DNA from: Pedobacter puniceum
Lineage (GTDB): Bacteria > Bacteroidota > Bacteroidia > Sphingobacteriales > Sphingobacteriaceae
Assembly (NCBI RefSeq): GCF_009674685.1
Contig: NZ_WKJI01000004.1
Coordinates: 156,427-220,426, forward strand
Length of the DNA: 64,000 bases
Reading direction: 5' to 3'
Of the stretch, positions 44,982-53,295 are shown one piece after another. The notes below the pieces were generated by a model that was not told the DNA's origin, did not search any database, and saw only the letters and a list, made by a program, of their open reading frames with translations. Each line of letters starts with the position of its first letter. Positions within the stretch are counted from its first letter, which is position 1. A program made the position numbers and the translations under genes.

Positions 44982-46820
44982 TTATATGTTTTTACCTTTC
45001 ATAGCTTGGGCAATGGCTTGGTCCATTAGTCTTTCTGCAAATGGTCTGGTATATTCATTTAAAGTATCAATATTATTTAAGATAGCGTCTTTATCTGCTT
45101 TACCTAAACTTTCTTTTAAAGCTTCAATAAGTTTTTGAGTTTCGGCAATTTCTGCTTCATTTAAATAAGCGCTGTTTTTAGCAATAAATCTTTCTGCGGT
45201 GTAAACCATTTGTTCGCCTTCTGTTCTGGCTTCTATTACCATACGTTGGGCAACATCATCTTTTGCATGAGTTACAGAATCTAAAAGCATTTTTTCTACT
45301 TCCTCATCTTTTAAACCGTATGTTGGCACTACATCAATCTCTTGTTTAACACCAGACCTTAACTCAATAGCTTGTATTTTTAAGATGCCATCGGCGTTAA
45401 GCAAAAAGTTTATATCTACTTTGGGGAAACCTGCTGGCATAGCAGGGATACCTTTTAAATCAAACTCGGCAAGTTTCCTGTTTTCTTTTACCAAATCTCT
45501 CTCACCTTGGTAAACTGATATTTTCATGTTTACCTGTCCATCTATAGAAGTAGTATATTGTCTGCCAGCTTTGGTAGGTACTTTAGAGTTACGCGGAATA
45601 ATGACATCCATCAAACCGCCCATGGTTTCTATTCCTAAGGAAAGTGGTGTTACATCCAATAATAAAATATCTTTTCTATTACCAGCTAAAACATCAGCTT
45701 GTATGGCAGCACCTAAGGCCACAACTTCATCGGGGTTTATGCTATCGTTAACAGTTTTATTAAAGAAAGCAGCAACTTTTTGTTTAACCAAAGCTGTTCT
45801 GGTAGAACCTCCAACCATTACTACTTCATCAATATCGGTAATGCTTAAGCCTGCATCTTGTAAAGCATTTTGGCAAGCTTTAATGGTTAAATCAACTTTA
45901 TCAGCAATTAAGTTTTCAAAAGTATGTTTATCTATAGCACAAGCTATATCCCCAATTTTTTCATTAAATAAGTTTTGGTGGCTTAATGCTTTTTTAGCTT
46001 CCTCGGCTTTCAGACGTAAGGCTTGCATAGGAATAGCATCTCCTGAAAGATTATTCTGAGTAATCCAGTAATCTATAATAGCTCGGTCAAAATCATCACC
46101 ACCTAAAAATGTATCTCCATTAGTTGCTAAAACCTCAAAAATGCCATTTTGTATTTTAAGTATCGATACATCAAAGGTACCTCCGCCAAGGTCGTAAACA
46201 GCAATGGTTTTAGATTCATCAGGATTTAACCCAATACCATAAGCTAAAGAAGCAGCTGTTGGCTCGTTCACAATACGTAAAACGTCTAAGCCTGCTAGTT
46301 TACCGGCATCTCTGGTGGCTTGTCTTTGCGAATCGTTAAAGTAAGCCGGAACTGTAATAACTGCTCTGGTAACTTTTGTTTTCAGGCTGTGTTCTGCTCT
46401 TTCTTTCAGTTCTTTTAAGATGAGTGACGAAAGTTCTATAGGGGTATAAAATTGTTCGCCAACTTTAATTTTAACTAAAGATTCTTCGTTATCATCATCA
46501 ATAACTTTATAAGAGAAATAATTCTCGTGTTTTTGGATGTCTTTATAAGAACGGCCTAAAAGTCTTTTAACAGAAAATATGGTGTTTTGCGGGTCGCTAA
46601 TTAAATATTCTTTAGCTTCATTACCTACAATGGTCTGATTATTTTGGAAGTGTACAATAGACGGAACCAAAACGCCCCTGCCCATATCGTTTATAACTTG
46701 CGCATTTCCATCAGGATTAATAAAGGCCACCAAAGAATTTGTTGTGCCTAAATCTATTCCTACTATAATATCCTCTTTTTGTAAAGAGCCCGTTGCCAGG
46801 TTAATTGAAACTTTAGCCAT
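44982..46820 (-). CDS. hscA: Hsp70-family chaperone, HscA-like
   Basis: The 612-residue Hsp70 shows VGIDLGTTNSLVA, AVITVPAYFNDSQRQATRDAG, IVNEPTAASLAYG, VYDLGGGTFDVSIL and VVMVGGSTR. The short N-terminal extension before the ATPase core, the length near 616 and the C-terminus without a DnaK-style Gly-rich EEV tail favour HscA, which delivers iron-sulfur clusters from IscU. IscU in this window keeps the LPPVK motif bound by HscA. No hscB is adjacent, unlike the E. coli order. A DnaK paralogue is the alternative. Confidence 0.85.
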   Translation of the reverse strand: MAKVSINLATGSLQKEDIIVGIDLGTTNSLVAFINPDGNAQVINDMGRGVLVPSIVHFQNNQTIVGNEAKEYLISDPQNTIFSVKRLLGRSYKDIQKHENYFSYKVIDDDNEESLVKIKVGEQFYTPIELSSLILKELKERAEHSLKTKVTRAVITVPAYFNDSQRQATRDAGKLAGLDVLRIVNEPTAASLAYGIGLNPDESKTIAVYDLGGGTFDVSILKIQNGIFEVLATNGDTFLGGDDFDRAIIDYWITQNNLSGDAIPMQALRLKAEEAKKALSHQNLFNEKIGDIACAIDKHTFENLIADKVDLTIKACQNALQDAGLSITDIDEVVMVGGSTRTALVKQKVAAFFNKTVNDSINPDEVVALGAAIQADVLAGNRKDILLLDVTPLSLGIETMGGLMDVIIPRNSKVPTKAGRQYTTSIDGQVNMKISVYQGERDLVKENRKLAEFDLKGIPAMPAGFPKVDINFLLNADGILKIQAIELRSGVKQEIDVVPTYGLKDEEVEKMLLDSVTHAKDDVAQRMVIEARTEGEQMVYTAERFIAKNSAYLNEAEIAETQKLIEALKESLGKADKDAILNNIDTLNEYTRPFAERLMDQAIAQAMKGKNI

Positions 46821-46837
46821 AATAAATTAACAGGCTG

Positions 46838-46845
46838 CAAAGGTA
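46838..46845 (-). promoter_or_regulatory. -7 box of hscA
   Basis: TACCTTTG on the minus strand, exact match, 17 bases upstream of the ATG. Confidence 0.55.
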
Positions 46846-46902
46846 ATTAGTTTTAAATTAGGGTATGTTATTAAAATGTCATTCGAGAGGAGGTTTATGA
46901 AT

Positions 46903-46930
46903 TTCCTGCCCGAAGTTAACCGGGCAGGAA
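46903..46930. repeat. intergenic hairpin without T tail
   Basis: TTCCTGCCCG pairs perfectly with CGGGCAGGAA around an eight-base loop, eight bases after the dihydroorotase stop. No T run follows on the minus strand, so it may be a REP-like element or an mRNA 3' end stabiliser. Confidence 0.6.
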
Positions 46931-46937
46931 TTAAAAT

Positions 46938-48275
46938 CTATCTATTAAAGGTTAATCTCTTTCCTTTTACAGACTCATCAAATTTACCATGTTCATAAGC
47001 TAAATGTCCGCTTACAAAAGTGTGGGTAATTTCTGAGTGGAAAGTTGTACCCTCAAAAGGAGACCATTTACATTTTGCTAAGATATTATCCTCTTTAACG
47101 GTGTAAGAAGCGTTTAAATCTACCAAAACTAAATCTGCCCAGTAGCCTTCTCTGATAAAACCTCTATCAGCCAATTGGAAACAAATAGCTACGTTGTGGG
47201 CCATTTTCTCAACTATTTTTTCAAGGCTTATTTTACCTTGTTTATGCATTTCTAACATCGCATTTAATGCATGCTGTACTAATGGACCTCCAGAAGGGGC
47301 GTTTAAATAAGTTTGTTGTTTTTCCTCTTTGGTATGCGGAGCGTGGTCTGTTGCTATTACATCTATTCTATCGTCTAATAAAGCTTTTAAAATTTCATCT
47401 CTGTCTTCAATAGTCTTAACAGCAGGGTTCCACTTGATCCAATTTCCTTTGGTTTTATAGTCCCCATCATGAAACCATAAATGGTGTATACAAGCTTCTG
47501 AAGTTATTTTTTTATCGGCTAAAGCCGTTTTATTATCAAACAAGAAGGTTTCTTTCCCGGTAGAAATATGTAAAATATGTAATCTGGTTTGGTGTTTTTT
47601 AGCTAAATCAACTGCAAAAGAAGAAGATAAATAACAAGCTTCTTCATTTCTTATGATGGGGTGCATTTCTGGAGTAATAGCATCACCATATTTTTCTTTA
47701 AATAATTGTAAGTTATGCCTTACGGTAGCTTCGTCCTCACAATGTGTAGCCACTAAAATAGGGGCGTTTTTAAAAATTCCCTCTAAAGTTTTCTCATTAT
47801 CTACCAACATGTTTCCGGTAGAAGAACCCATAAAAACTTTAATACCGCATACGTTTTTAGGGTCTGTTTTTAGAACCTCATCTAAATTGGTATTGCCAGC
47901 ACCCATATAAAAAGAGTAATTGGCTAGTGATGTTTGTTGAGCAATTTGATATTTATCTTCTAATAATTCTTGGGTTAAAGCATTAGGTACGGTGTTTGGC
48001 ATTTCCATATAGGTAGTGATACCTCCGGCAACAGCCGCTTTCGCTTCTGTATATATTTCTCCTTTATGGGTTAAACCAGGCTCTCTAAAATGGACTTGGT
48101 CATCAATACAGCCCGGTAATAAATATTTACCTTCTGCATTAATTTCTTTTGCGTCTGGAGCGCTCAGCTGACTCCCGATTTTTGCTATTTTACCGTCTTT
48201 AATAAGAACATCTGCAACAGTTTGTTTGCCTTCGTTTACTAGTGTTGCTGCTTTGATAAGGATTGAGTTTGCCAT
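46938..48275 (-). CDS. pyrC: dihydroorotase-family amidohydrolase with altered metal motif
   Basis: The 445-residue protein has the class I dihydroorotase layout: VHFREPGLTHKGE, KVFMGSSTGN (the lysine usually carboxylated), ATHCEDE, LHILHISTG and IATDHAPHT. Dihydroorotase closes carbamoyl aspartate to dihydroorotate in pyrimidine synthesis. One point is odd: the metal motif HxH reads Q60-V-H62, so the first metal-binding histidine is glutamine. I recall the DDQVHF reading from other Bacteroidetes, so it may be a lineage form with one metal rather than a dead enzyme. No other pyr gene is adjacent. Confidence 0.82.
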   Translation of the reverse strand: MANSILIKAATLVNEGKQTVADVLIKDGKIAKIGSQLSAPDAKEINAEGKYLLPGCIDDQVHFREPGLTHKGEIYTEAKAAVAGGITTYMEMPNTVPNALTQELLEDKYQIAQQTSLANYSFYMGAGNTNLDEVLKTDPKNVCGIKVFMGSSTGNMLVDNEKTLEGIFKNAPILVATHCEDEATVRHNLQLFKEKYGDAITPEMHPIIRNEEACYLSSSFAVDLAKKHQTRLHILHISTGKETFLFDNKTALADKKITSEACIHHLWFHDGDYKTKGNWIKWNPAVKTIEDRDEILKALLDDRIDVIATDHAPHTKEEKQQTYLNAPSGGPLVQHALNAMLEMHKQGKISLEKIVEKMAHNVAICFQLADRGFIREGYWADLVLVDLNASYTVKEDNILAKCKWSPFEGTTFHSEITHTFVSGHLAYEHGKFDESVKGKRLTFNR

Positions 48276-48337
48276 GTTGCGAATATAAATAAAATCTAAA
48301 ATCGTGTTCTAAAAATCGTAGCTAGTATTGTATTTCG

Positions 48338-48345
48338 TATCTTTG
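48338..48345 (+). promoter_or_regulatory. -7 box of the 48351 helicase operon
   Basis: TATCTTTG, exact match to TAnnTTTG, five bases before the ATG; near-leaderless start expected. Confidence 0.55.
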
Positions 48346-48350
48346 CCGCT

Positions 48351-49682
48351 ATGTCCAAAACATTCGAGGATTTTAATTTCAATAAACAGGTTCTGAGCGC
48401 TATTGCTGATGCTGGTTACGAAACTCCAACGCCTATTCAGGTTAAAGCAATACCACCCATTTTAAACGGACAAGATGTTTTAGGTATAGCCCAAACGGGT
48501 ACCGGTAAAACAGCTGCATATGTCTTGCCGATTATCATGAAATTAAAATATGCACAAGATAATGATATAAGAGCTTTAATAATAGCGCCTACTAGAGAAT
48601 TGGCCATTCAGATTGAGGAAAATGTTAGACTTTATGCTAAATATACCGATTTAAGAATTGTAGCGTTGTACGGCGGTTTAGGGCCTAAAACCCAGATAGA
48701 ACAGCTAAAAAAAGGCTTAGATATACTCATTACTACCCCTGGTAGGTTTACAGATTTATACCTAGAGGGGCATATTGCAACAAAGAAGCTACAAATATTA
48801 GTTTTAGATGAGGCGGATAAGATGATGGATATGGGCTTTATGCCACAAATCAATAAAATCTTAGAAGTAGTGCCTCAGAAAAGGCAAAACTTGCTTTTTT
48901 CTGCAACCATGAGCCCTAAAGTTGAAAAACTATCTGAGAACTTCTTACTGTGGCCAACAAAAGTAGAGATCAGTTTACAAGCAACTCCTGCGGAAACGGT
49001 TACACAAGAGTTGTATTTTGTACCTAATTTTAAAACCAAAATAAACTTATTAAAGGTTTTTGTTGAAGATGACCCTAGCGTAGAGAAGCTTATTATTTTT
49101 TGTAAAAGCAGGGCTAATGCAGAAAACGTTTACAAATTCCTTTTAAGAAGATTTAATGATAACCATGTAAAAGTTCTGCATGCTAATAAAGGCCAAAATA
49201 CGCGTATAAACTCTATTAATGCGTTTAAAAACGAAGAAGTTAGAATTTTAGTAGCCACAGATGTTGCTGCCCGTGGCATTGATGTGAGTAATGTTACCCA
49301 TGTTATAAATTTTGATGTGCCTGTGGTGATTGAAGATTATGTACACCGTATAGGTAGAACAGGTAGGGCTTTAAATGCAGGTAAAGCCATTACTTTTTGT
49401 AATGCTGCCGAAGAGTATTACCTCCGTAAAATAGAGAAGCTGATTAGACAAGCTATTCCGGTATTGAATATCCCTGAAAAAGTATTTATTGAAGAAACTC
49501 CTTACGAGGAACGTCAAAGTATTGCTAGGGAGATAGACGACCAGAAGAAACGTGAAAATCCTGATTTCAAAGGGGCATTTCATGAGAAAAAGACAGCTAA
49601 CCAAAAAGCTAAATTTAAAGCGCAGCGAGCTAAAGCAACTGGTAAAAGGCCTGTAACATCAAGCAAGAAAAAGAAAAGATGA
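48351..49682 (+). CDS. DEAD-box ATP-dependent RNA helicase
   Basis: This 443-residue helicase has the Q motif [74 protein letters not shown] and HRIGRTGRA. The tail after ~375 is basic (KFKAQRAKATGKRPVTSSKKKKR, given here by its parts FKAQRAKATGKR and SSKKKKR). It differs clearly from the 38897 helicase. It heads an operon joined by ATGA overlaps to a membrane protein and gldC. Confidence 0.92.
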   Translation: MSKTFEDFNFNKQVLSAIADAGYETPTPIQVKAIPPILNGQDVLGIAQTGTGKTAAYVLPIIMKLKYAQDNDIRALIIAPTRELAIQIEENVRLYAKYTDLRIVALYGGLGPKTQIEQLKKGLDILITTPGRFTDLYLEGHIATKKLQILVLDEADKMMDMGFMPQINKILEVVPQKRQNLLFSATMSPKVEKLSENFLLWPTKVEISLQATPAETVTQELYFVPNFKTKINLLKVFVEDDPSVEKLIIFCKSRANAENVYKFLLRRFNDNHVKVLHANKGQNTRINSINAFKNEEVRILVATDVAARGIDVSNVTHVINFDVPVVIEDYVHRIGRTGRALNAGKAITFCNAAEEYYLRKIEKLIRQAIPVLNIPEKVFIEETPYEERQSIAREIDDQKKRENPDFKGAFHEKKTANQKAKFKAQRAKATGKRPVTSSKKKKR

Positions 49683-49945
49683 AGAATTTAAAGTTTACGC
49701 CTTTAACCTTGGTAGTTGCTTGTTGCGTTACTTACGCCTTTTATCTGCTTTTAGGTTTTGATACTCCAAAAGAAGGGGTAGGGGTAAATTCAAAAGTGTT
49801 TTTTACTCTATTACTTGCCCTTATCCTTTGGCTTACCGATTTACTTTTTAGAAGATTTGTTCTTGATAAAAGATGGCTTTGGTTAATACAAGGCTCTTTT
49901 ATAATATTAATAATATTAATGATTTTAATTTTTCAAACGATATGA
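49679..49945 (+). CDS. small integral membrane protein
   Basis: The 88-residue protein has three hydrophobic spans (about 9-25, 39-57 and 67-87) and a short charged loop RRFVLDKRW. No family is recognised. It overlaps both neighbours by four bases (ATGA at each end), so it is co-translated with the helicase and gldC. Confidence 0.65.
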   Translation: MKNLKFTPLTLVVACCVTYAFYLLLGFDTPKEGVGVNSKVFFTLLLALILWLTDLLFRRFVLDKRWLWLIQGSFIILIILMILIFQTI

Positions 49946-50274
49946 AGAAAGCAGAAATAAAACTAACGATAGAGTTAGACGATAATAATGTTCCTGAAAA
50001 TATTACTTGGGAATCTAGCGATGCAGAAAATAAGGAAGCTTTAGCAGTAAAATCTATGATGTTAGCCTTATGGGATCATAATTTTAAAAATAGTTTAAGA
50101 ATTGATTTATGGACTAAAGATATGCCTGTAGATGAAATGAAAAGGTTCTTTTATGAAACTTTACAAACCATGGGAGATAGTTTTTTAAGAGCCACAGGAG
50201 AAAAAAATATTGTTGAAGATTTAAGAGATTACTGTGCCCATTTTGCAGAAAAAATGGAAATCATGGAAAAATAA
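49942..50274 (+). CDS. gldC: gliding motility protein GldC
   Basis: The 110-residue soluble protein matches GldC: EIKLTIELDDNNVPENITW at the start and the highly conserved RIDLWTKDMPVDEMKRFFYETL. GldC was identified in Flavobacterium gliding and is widespread in Bacteroidetes, including non-gliders; its biochemical role is unknown. ATG at 49942 forms an ATGA overlap with the upstream gene, which decides the start over an earlier out-of-place codon at 49873. A terminator shared with the convergent acyl-CoA ligase follows. Confidence 0.9.
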   Translation: MKKAEIKLTIELDDNNVPENITWESSDAENKEALAVKSMMLALWDHNFKNSLRIDLWTKDMPVDEMKRFFYETLQTMGDSFLRATGEKNIVEDLRDYCAHFAEKMEIMEK

Positions 50275-50284
50275 ATCACAAAGT

Positions 50285-50319
50285 AAAAAGCAGACTGGCT
50301 TAATCCATGTCTGCTTTTT
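50285..50319. terminator. bidirectional terminator overlapping the acyl-CoA ligase stop codon
   Basis: AAAAAGCAGAC pairs with GTCTGCTTTTT around 13 bases. The acyl-CoA ligase stop codon (50300-50302) lies in the loop, so one stem arm is coding sequence. It would terminate gldC transcription on the plus strand. Confidence 0.8.
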
Positions 50320-52213
50320 CTAAATACATATCTTCAATAGCATCAGCGTATTTTTTCTCAATTACTTTTCGCTTAGCTTTCATGGTTGGTGTCATCTCAC
50401 CTTCTTCAATACTAAAAGGGTTCCTTTTAATTTTAAAGTTTTTGATACGCTCAAACTTAGCTAATTCGCTAGAGAATCTTTTAATATCATCTTCAATCCA
50501 TTTATTAATAGCTTCATCTTCAATAAATAAATCTGCTTGTTCAAAGAAGCTGTTTGATAAATTGAAGGTTTCTTGCATGGTTTCCCTTGCAGGGGTGATG
50601 ATAGCTGTAATGTATTCCTTTTTATCGCCAATTAAGAAAACGCTTTCAATTTTAGGGCTTTTTAAATAAGTGTTTTCAACTGGGGTTGGATAAATATTTT
50701 TACCAAAAGCATTCACCAACATATTCTTTAACCTGTCTGTAATTTGTAGATTACCTTTGTAAAATCTACCAATATCGCCCGTATGAAACCATCCATCAGG
50801 ATCTATCACTGCTGCAGTTTCTGATGGTTTATTCCAATACCCTTGCATCACACAATGTCCTCTTACACAAATTTCACCTTCTTCGCTAGTATAGTCTTCT
50901 TTAAAGGTGTCATAGGTTTGAATGGTGACAAATTCTTTAGTTTCTACATCTTGTATGCCAACTTCTATACCTGGTATAATTCTACCTACCGTACCATAAA
51001 CCTGACGATGATATTCTGTTACAGACATTACTGGAGATGTTTCTGTTAAACCGAAACCTTCTAATATTTTGATTCCTAGGTTTCCGAAAAACTCACCTAC
51101 GTTTTTAGGTAAGGCAGCTCCACCAGATATCATAAATTTTAATCGTCCGCCTGTTTTTTCTTTTATTTTGCTGAAAACCAGTTTCTCCGCAATATTTTGT
51201 TTTAAGGATAATAGAAAACCTGGAGTTTTGCCGGATTCTAAAACCATTCTGTGTGCTTGTCCAACTTCTAAAGCCCATAAAAATATTTTAGCTTTTGCAC
51301 CTCCAGCTGCTGTTCCGCTTTTAATGGCTTTATCATGTATTTTTTCTAGTAGTCTTGGTACACAAGACATAACCGTTGGCTTAACTTCTCCCATATTGCT
51401 AGCCAAAAGCTCTAAACTTTGGGCAAAGGCTATCTGGCATCCAACCGCACAGCACACATGATAAGTAGCTGTTCTTTCAAATACATGAGATAGAGGTAAG
51501 AAGGATAAGAATAAGTCATTCTTATCTATGACTGGGATTTGCTCTAAACAAACCTTTACATTCTCAACAAAATTAGAATGGCTAAGCATTACGCCTTTAG
51601 GGGTTCCGGTTGTGCCTGATGTATAAATCAAAGCAGATAAATCTGTAGGTGAAACGGCATCTCTTGCAATAGCTATTTCTTTTTGGTTTTTCTTTACAGA
51701 TGATAATCCTTCTTGTAAAAGTTCATCAAAGCTAATGACACCTGCATTAAGCTCTACTTTTTCAATTATCTTTTGGTAATCGTCGAAGTTAGTTACTATT
51801 CTTCCTAAAGAAGGGCAATTATTAGCTATTTTGATGATTTTTTTAAGTAAGAAATGAGTTCCTACTAATAGAATTTTTATACCAGAATCATTAATGATGT
51901 ATTCTATCTCATGTTCTGTAAGGGTAGGATAAATAGAAGTATTTACAGCACCTAATTGTTGTAAACCTTGGTCAAAAAACACATATTCTGGGCAGTTCTC
52001 TAAAATAAAGCCAACTCTATCTCCCTTTTTTATTCCTAATTCTAAAAAATAAGAAGATACTGCATCCGCATTTTCTAAAGTTTTCTGGTAAGATATTTCT
52101 TCCCAAGTATCTTTTACCTTTCTTTTTAAGAAAGTACGTTCAGCAGGATGGATGTTAACCACCACATTTCTTAGTAAATGAGGTATAGTAGTTTTCTCTG
52201 TTATCAAACTCAT
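50300..52213 (-). CDS. long-chain fatty-acid-CoA ligase (AMP-binding)
   Basis: The 637-residue adenylate-forming enzyme activates fatty acids with ATP and CoA. Motif I LIYTSGTTGTPKGVMLSHSN is near 198, the A5 region is ILEGFGLTETSPVMS, A7 is GWFHTGDIG and A8 is ITDRLKNMLVNAFGKNIYP, with PTMKAKRKVI near the C-terminus. It belongs to the bacterial FadD15-like long form with an extended N-terminus. It is a single-gene unit. The fatty acid chain-length preference is not readable. Confidence 0.93.
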   Translation of the reverse strand: MSLITEKTTIPHLLRNVVVNIHPAERTFLKRKVKDTWEEISYQKTLENADAVSSYFLELGIKKGDRVGFILENCPEYVFFDQGLQQLGAVNTSIYPTLTEHEIEYIINDSGIKILLVGTHFLLKKIIKIANNCPSLGRIVTNFDDYQKIIEKVELNAGVISFDELLQEGLSSVKKNQKEIAIARDAVSPTDLSALIYTSGTTGTPKGVMLSHSNFVENVKVCLEQIPVIDKNDLFLSFLPLSHVFERTATYHVCCAVGCQIAFAQSLELLASNMGEVKPTVMSCVPRLLEKIHDKAIKSGTAAGGAKAKIFLWALEVGQAHRMVLESGKTPGFLLSLKQNIAEKLVFSKIKEKTGGRLKFMISGGAALPKNVGEFFGNLGIKILEGFGLTETSPVMSVTEYHRQVYGTVGRIIPGIEVGIQDVETKEFVTIQTYDTFKEDYTSEEGEICVRGHCVMQGYWNKPSETAAVIDPDGWFHTGDIGRFYKGNLQITDRLKNMLVNAFGKNIYPTPVENTYLKSPKIESVFLIGDKKEYITAIITPARETMQETFNLSNSFFEQADLFIEDEAINKWIEDDIKRFSSELAKFERIKNFKIKRNPFSIEEGEMTPTMKAKRKVIEKKYADAIEDMYLEKADMD

Positions 52214-52281
52214 TTTAATAAAGACTTTTTATAACTGGTTGATTAATGACAATATTATGCTATTTAAAGTAATAAAACAAC

Positions 52282-52308
52282 AAAAGGCATCCTTTAAGGA
52301 TGCCTTTT
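52282..52308 (-). terminator. terminator after iscA
   Basis: AAAAGGCATCC pairs with GGATGCCTTTT around five bases, 22 bases downstream of the iscA stop. Confidence 0.85.
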
Positions 52309-52330
52309 ATTTCATGTTTGATGAATAATC

Positions 52331-52657
52331 TTATACAGAGAAGCTTTCACCGCATCCGCAGGTTCTGCTAGCATTAGGATTTATAAAGTTAAATCCCTTA
52401 CCATTTAAGCCGTCAGAGAAATCAAGCTCTGTGCCAGCTAAATAAAGGAAAGATTTCATGTCTAAGACAATTTTTAGTCCTTTATCTTCAAAAATTTGGT
52501 CTCCGGTTTGAGATTCGTTATCAAAATCCATATTGTAAGATAAACCAGAACAACCACCACCTTTAACAGAAACTCTTAAAAAATAAGAGCTATCAAGGTT
52601 GGCCTCCGACATTAGCTCCTCTACTTTTTGCTTTGCTTTATCTGTAACTGTAACCAT
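52331..52657 (-). CDS. iscA: iron-sulfur cluster assembly A-type protein
   Basis: The 108-residue A-type carrier protein has the three ligand cysteines: Cys36 in GGGCSGLSY, and Cys100 and Cys102 in RTCGCGESF. Such proteins carry clusters or iron to apoproteins. It is the last gene of an iscS-iscU-iscA order on the minus strand. The 73-base gap to iscU has small direct and inverted repeats (GTATTGCG and CGCAATAC). Confidence 0.92.
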   Translation of the reverse strand: MVTVTDKAKQKVEELMSEANLDSSYFLRVSVKGGGCSGLSYNMDFDNESQTGDQIFEDKGLKIVLDMKSFLYLAGTELDFSDGLNGKGFNFINPNASRTCGCGESFSV

Positions 52658-52730
52658 AATTTTTAGTATTGGGTATTAAGTAATGGGTATTGCGAATTAT
52701 CACTACGCAATATGTTATACGCAATACAAA

Positions 52731-53144
52731 TTAATGATGCGATTTTTCCAACTCTAAAGCTGGTAAACCATTTTTTACTCTGTAATCATTAATTGCAGAT
52801 TTAATTGCATCTTCTGCTAAAACAGAACAGTGAATTTTTACAGGAGGTAGAGCAAGTTCTTCTACAATATCCATGTTATCAATAGTGATTGCATCATCTA
52901 TAGATTTACCTTTTAACCATTCTGTAGCTAAAGAAGAAGAAGCAATTGCAGAACCACAACCAAAGGTTTTAAACTTTGCATCGGTAATGATATTGTTCTC
53001 ATCAACTTCAATTTGTAAACGCATAACGTCGCCACACTCTGGTGCGCCAACTAATCCTGTACCTACATTTTTTTTACTTTTATCTAAAGTACCAACGTTT
53101 CTTGGGTTACTGTAGTGATCGATTACTTTATCTGAATATGCCAT
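52731..53144 (-). CDS. iscU: iron-sulfur cluster scaffold protein
   Basis: The 137-residue scaffold on which clusters are built from IscS sulfur. The three cysteines are Cys37 (GAPECGDVM), Cys63 (TFGCGSAIASSS) and Cys106 (VKIHCSVLA), with the usual Asp39. The LPPVK motif at 99-103, just before Cys106, is the HscA-binding site, which fits the hscA gene 6 kb away. The 151-base gap to iscS contains a perfect 17-base inverted repeat. Confidence 0.96.
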   Translation of the reverse strand: MAYSDKVIDHYSNPRNVGTLDKSKKNVGTGLVGAPECGDVMRLQIEVDENNIITDAKFKTFGCGSAIASSSLATEWLKGKSIDDAITIDNMDIVEELALPPVKIHCSVLAEDAIKSAINDYRVKNGLPALELEKSHH

Positions 53145-53159
53145 TTTATTTAAGATTTA

Positions 53160-53279
53160 AGATTTACGATTTTAGACTTAAGCCTTTTTATCGTAAATCA
53201 CTTTATAATTCTATTTTTTATTTTCAAATTTTTGATTTTAGCTTTTTAGTACGTAGGTCTAATCTAAAATCGTAAATCT
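53160..53279. repeat. 17-base perfect inverted repeat between iscS and iscU
   Basis: AGATTTACGATTTTAGA at 53160-53176 is exactly complementary to 53263-53279, with an 86-base spacer that contains one more CGTAAATC copy. Direct repeats of AGATTTA flank the first arm. Confidence 0.85.
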
Positions 53280-53295
53280 CTAAATTGTAATTTAA

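Noticed and set aside
46938-48275. Hydantoinase or allantoinase instead of dihydroorotase
   Set aside because: VHFREPGLTHKGE, KVFMGSSTG and DHAPHT together fit the dihydroorotase family best; the glutamine change is noted but does not point to another family.
49873-49941. N-terminal extension of GldC
   Set aside because: It is the out-of-frame reading of the small membrane protein; GldC homology starts at 49942, which also forms an ATGA overlap.
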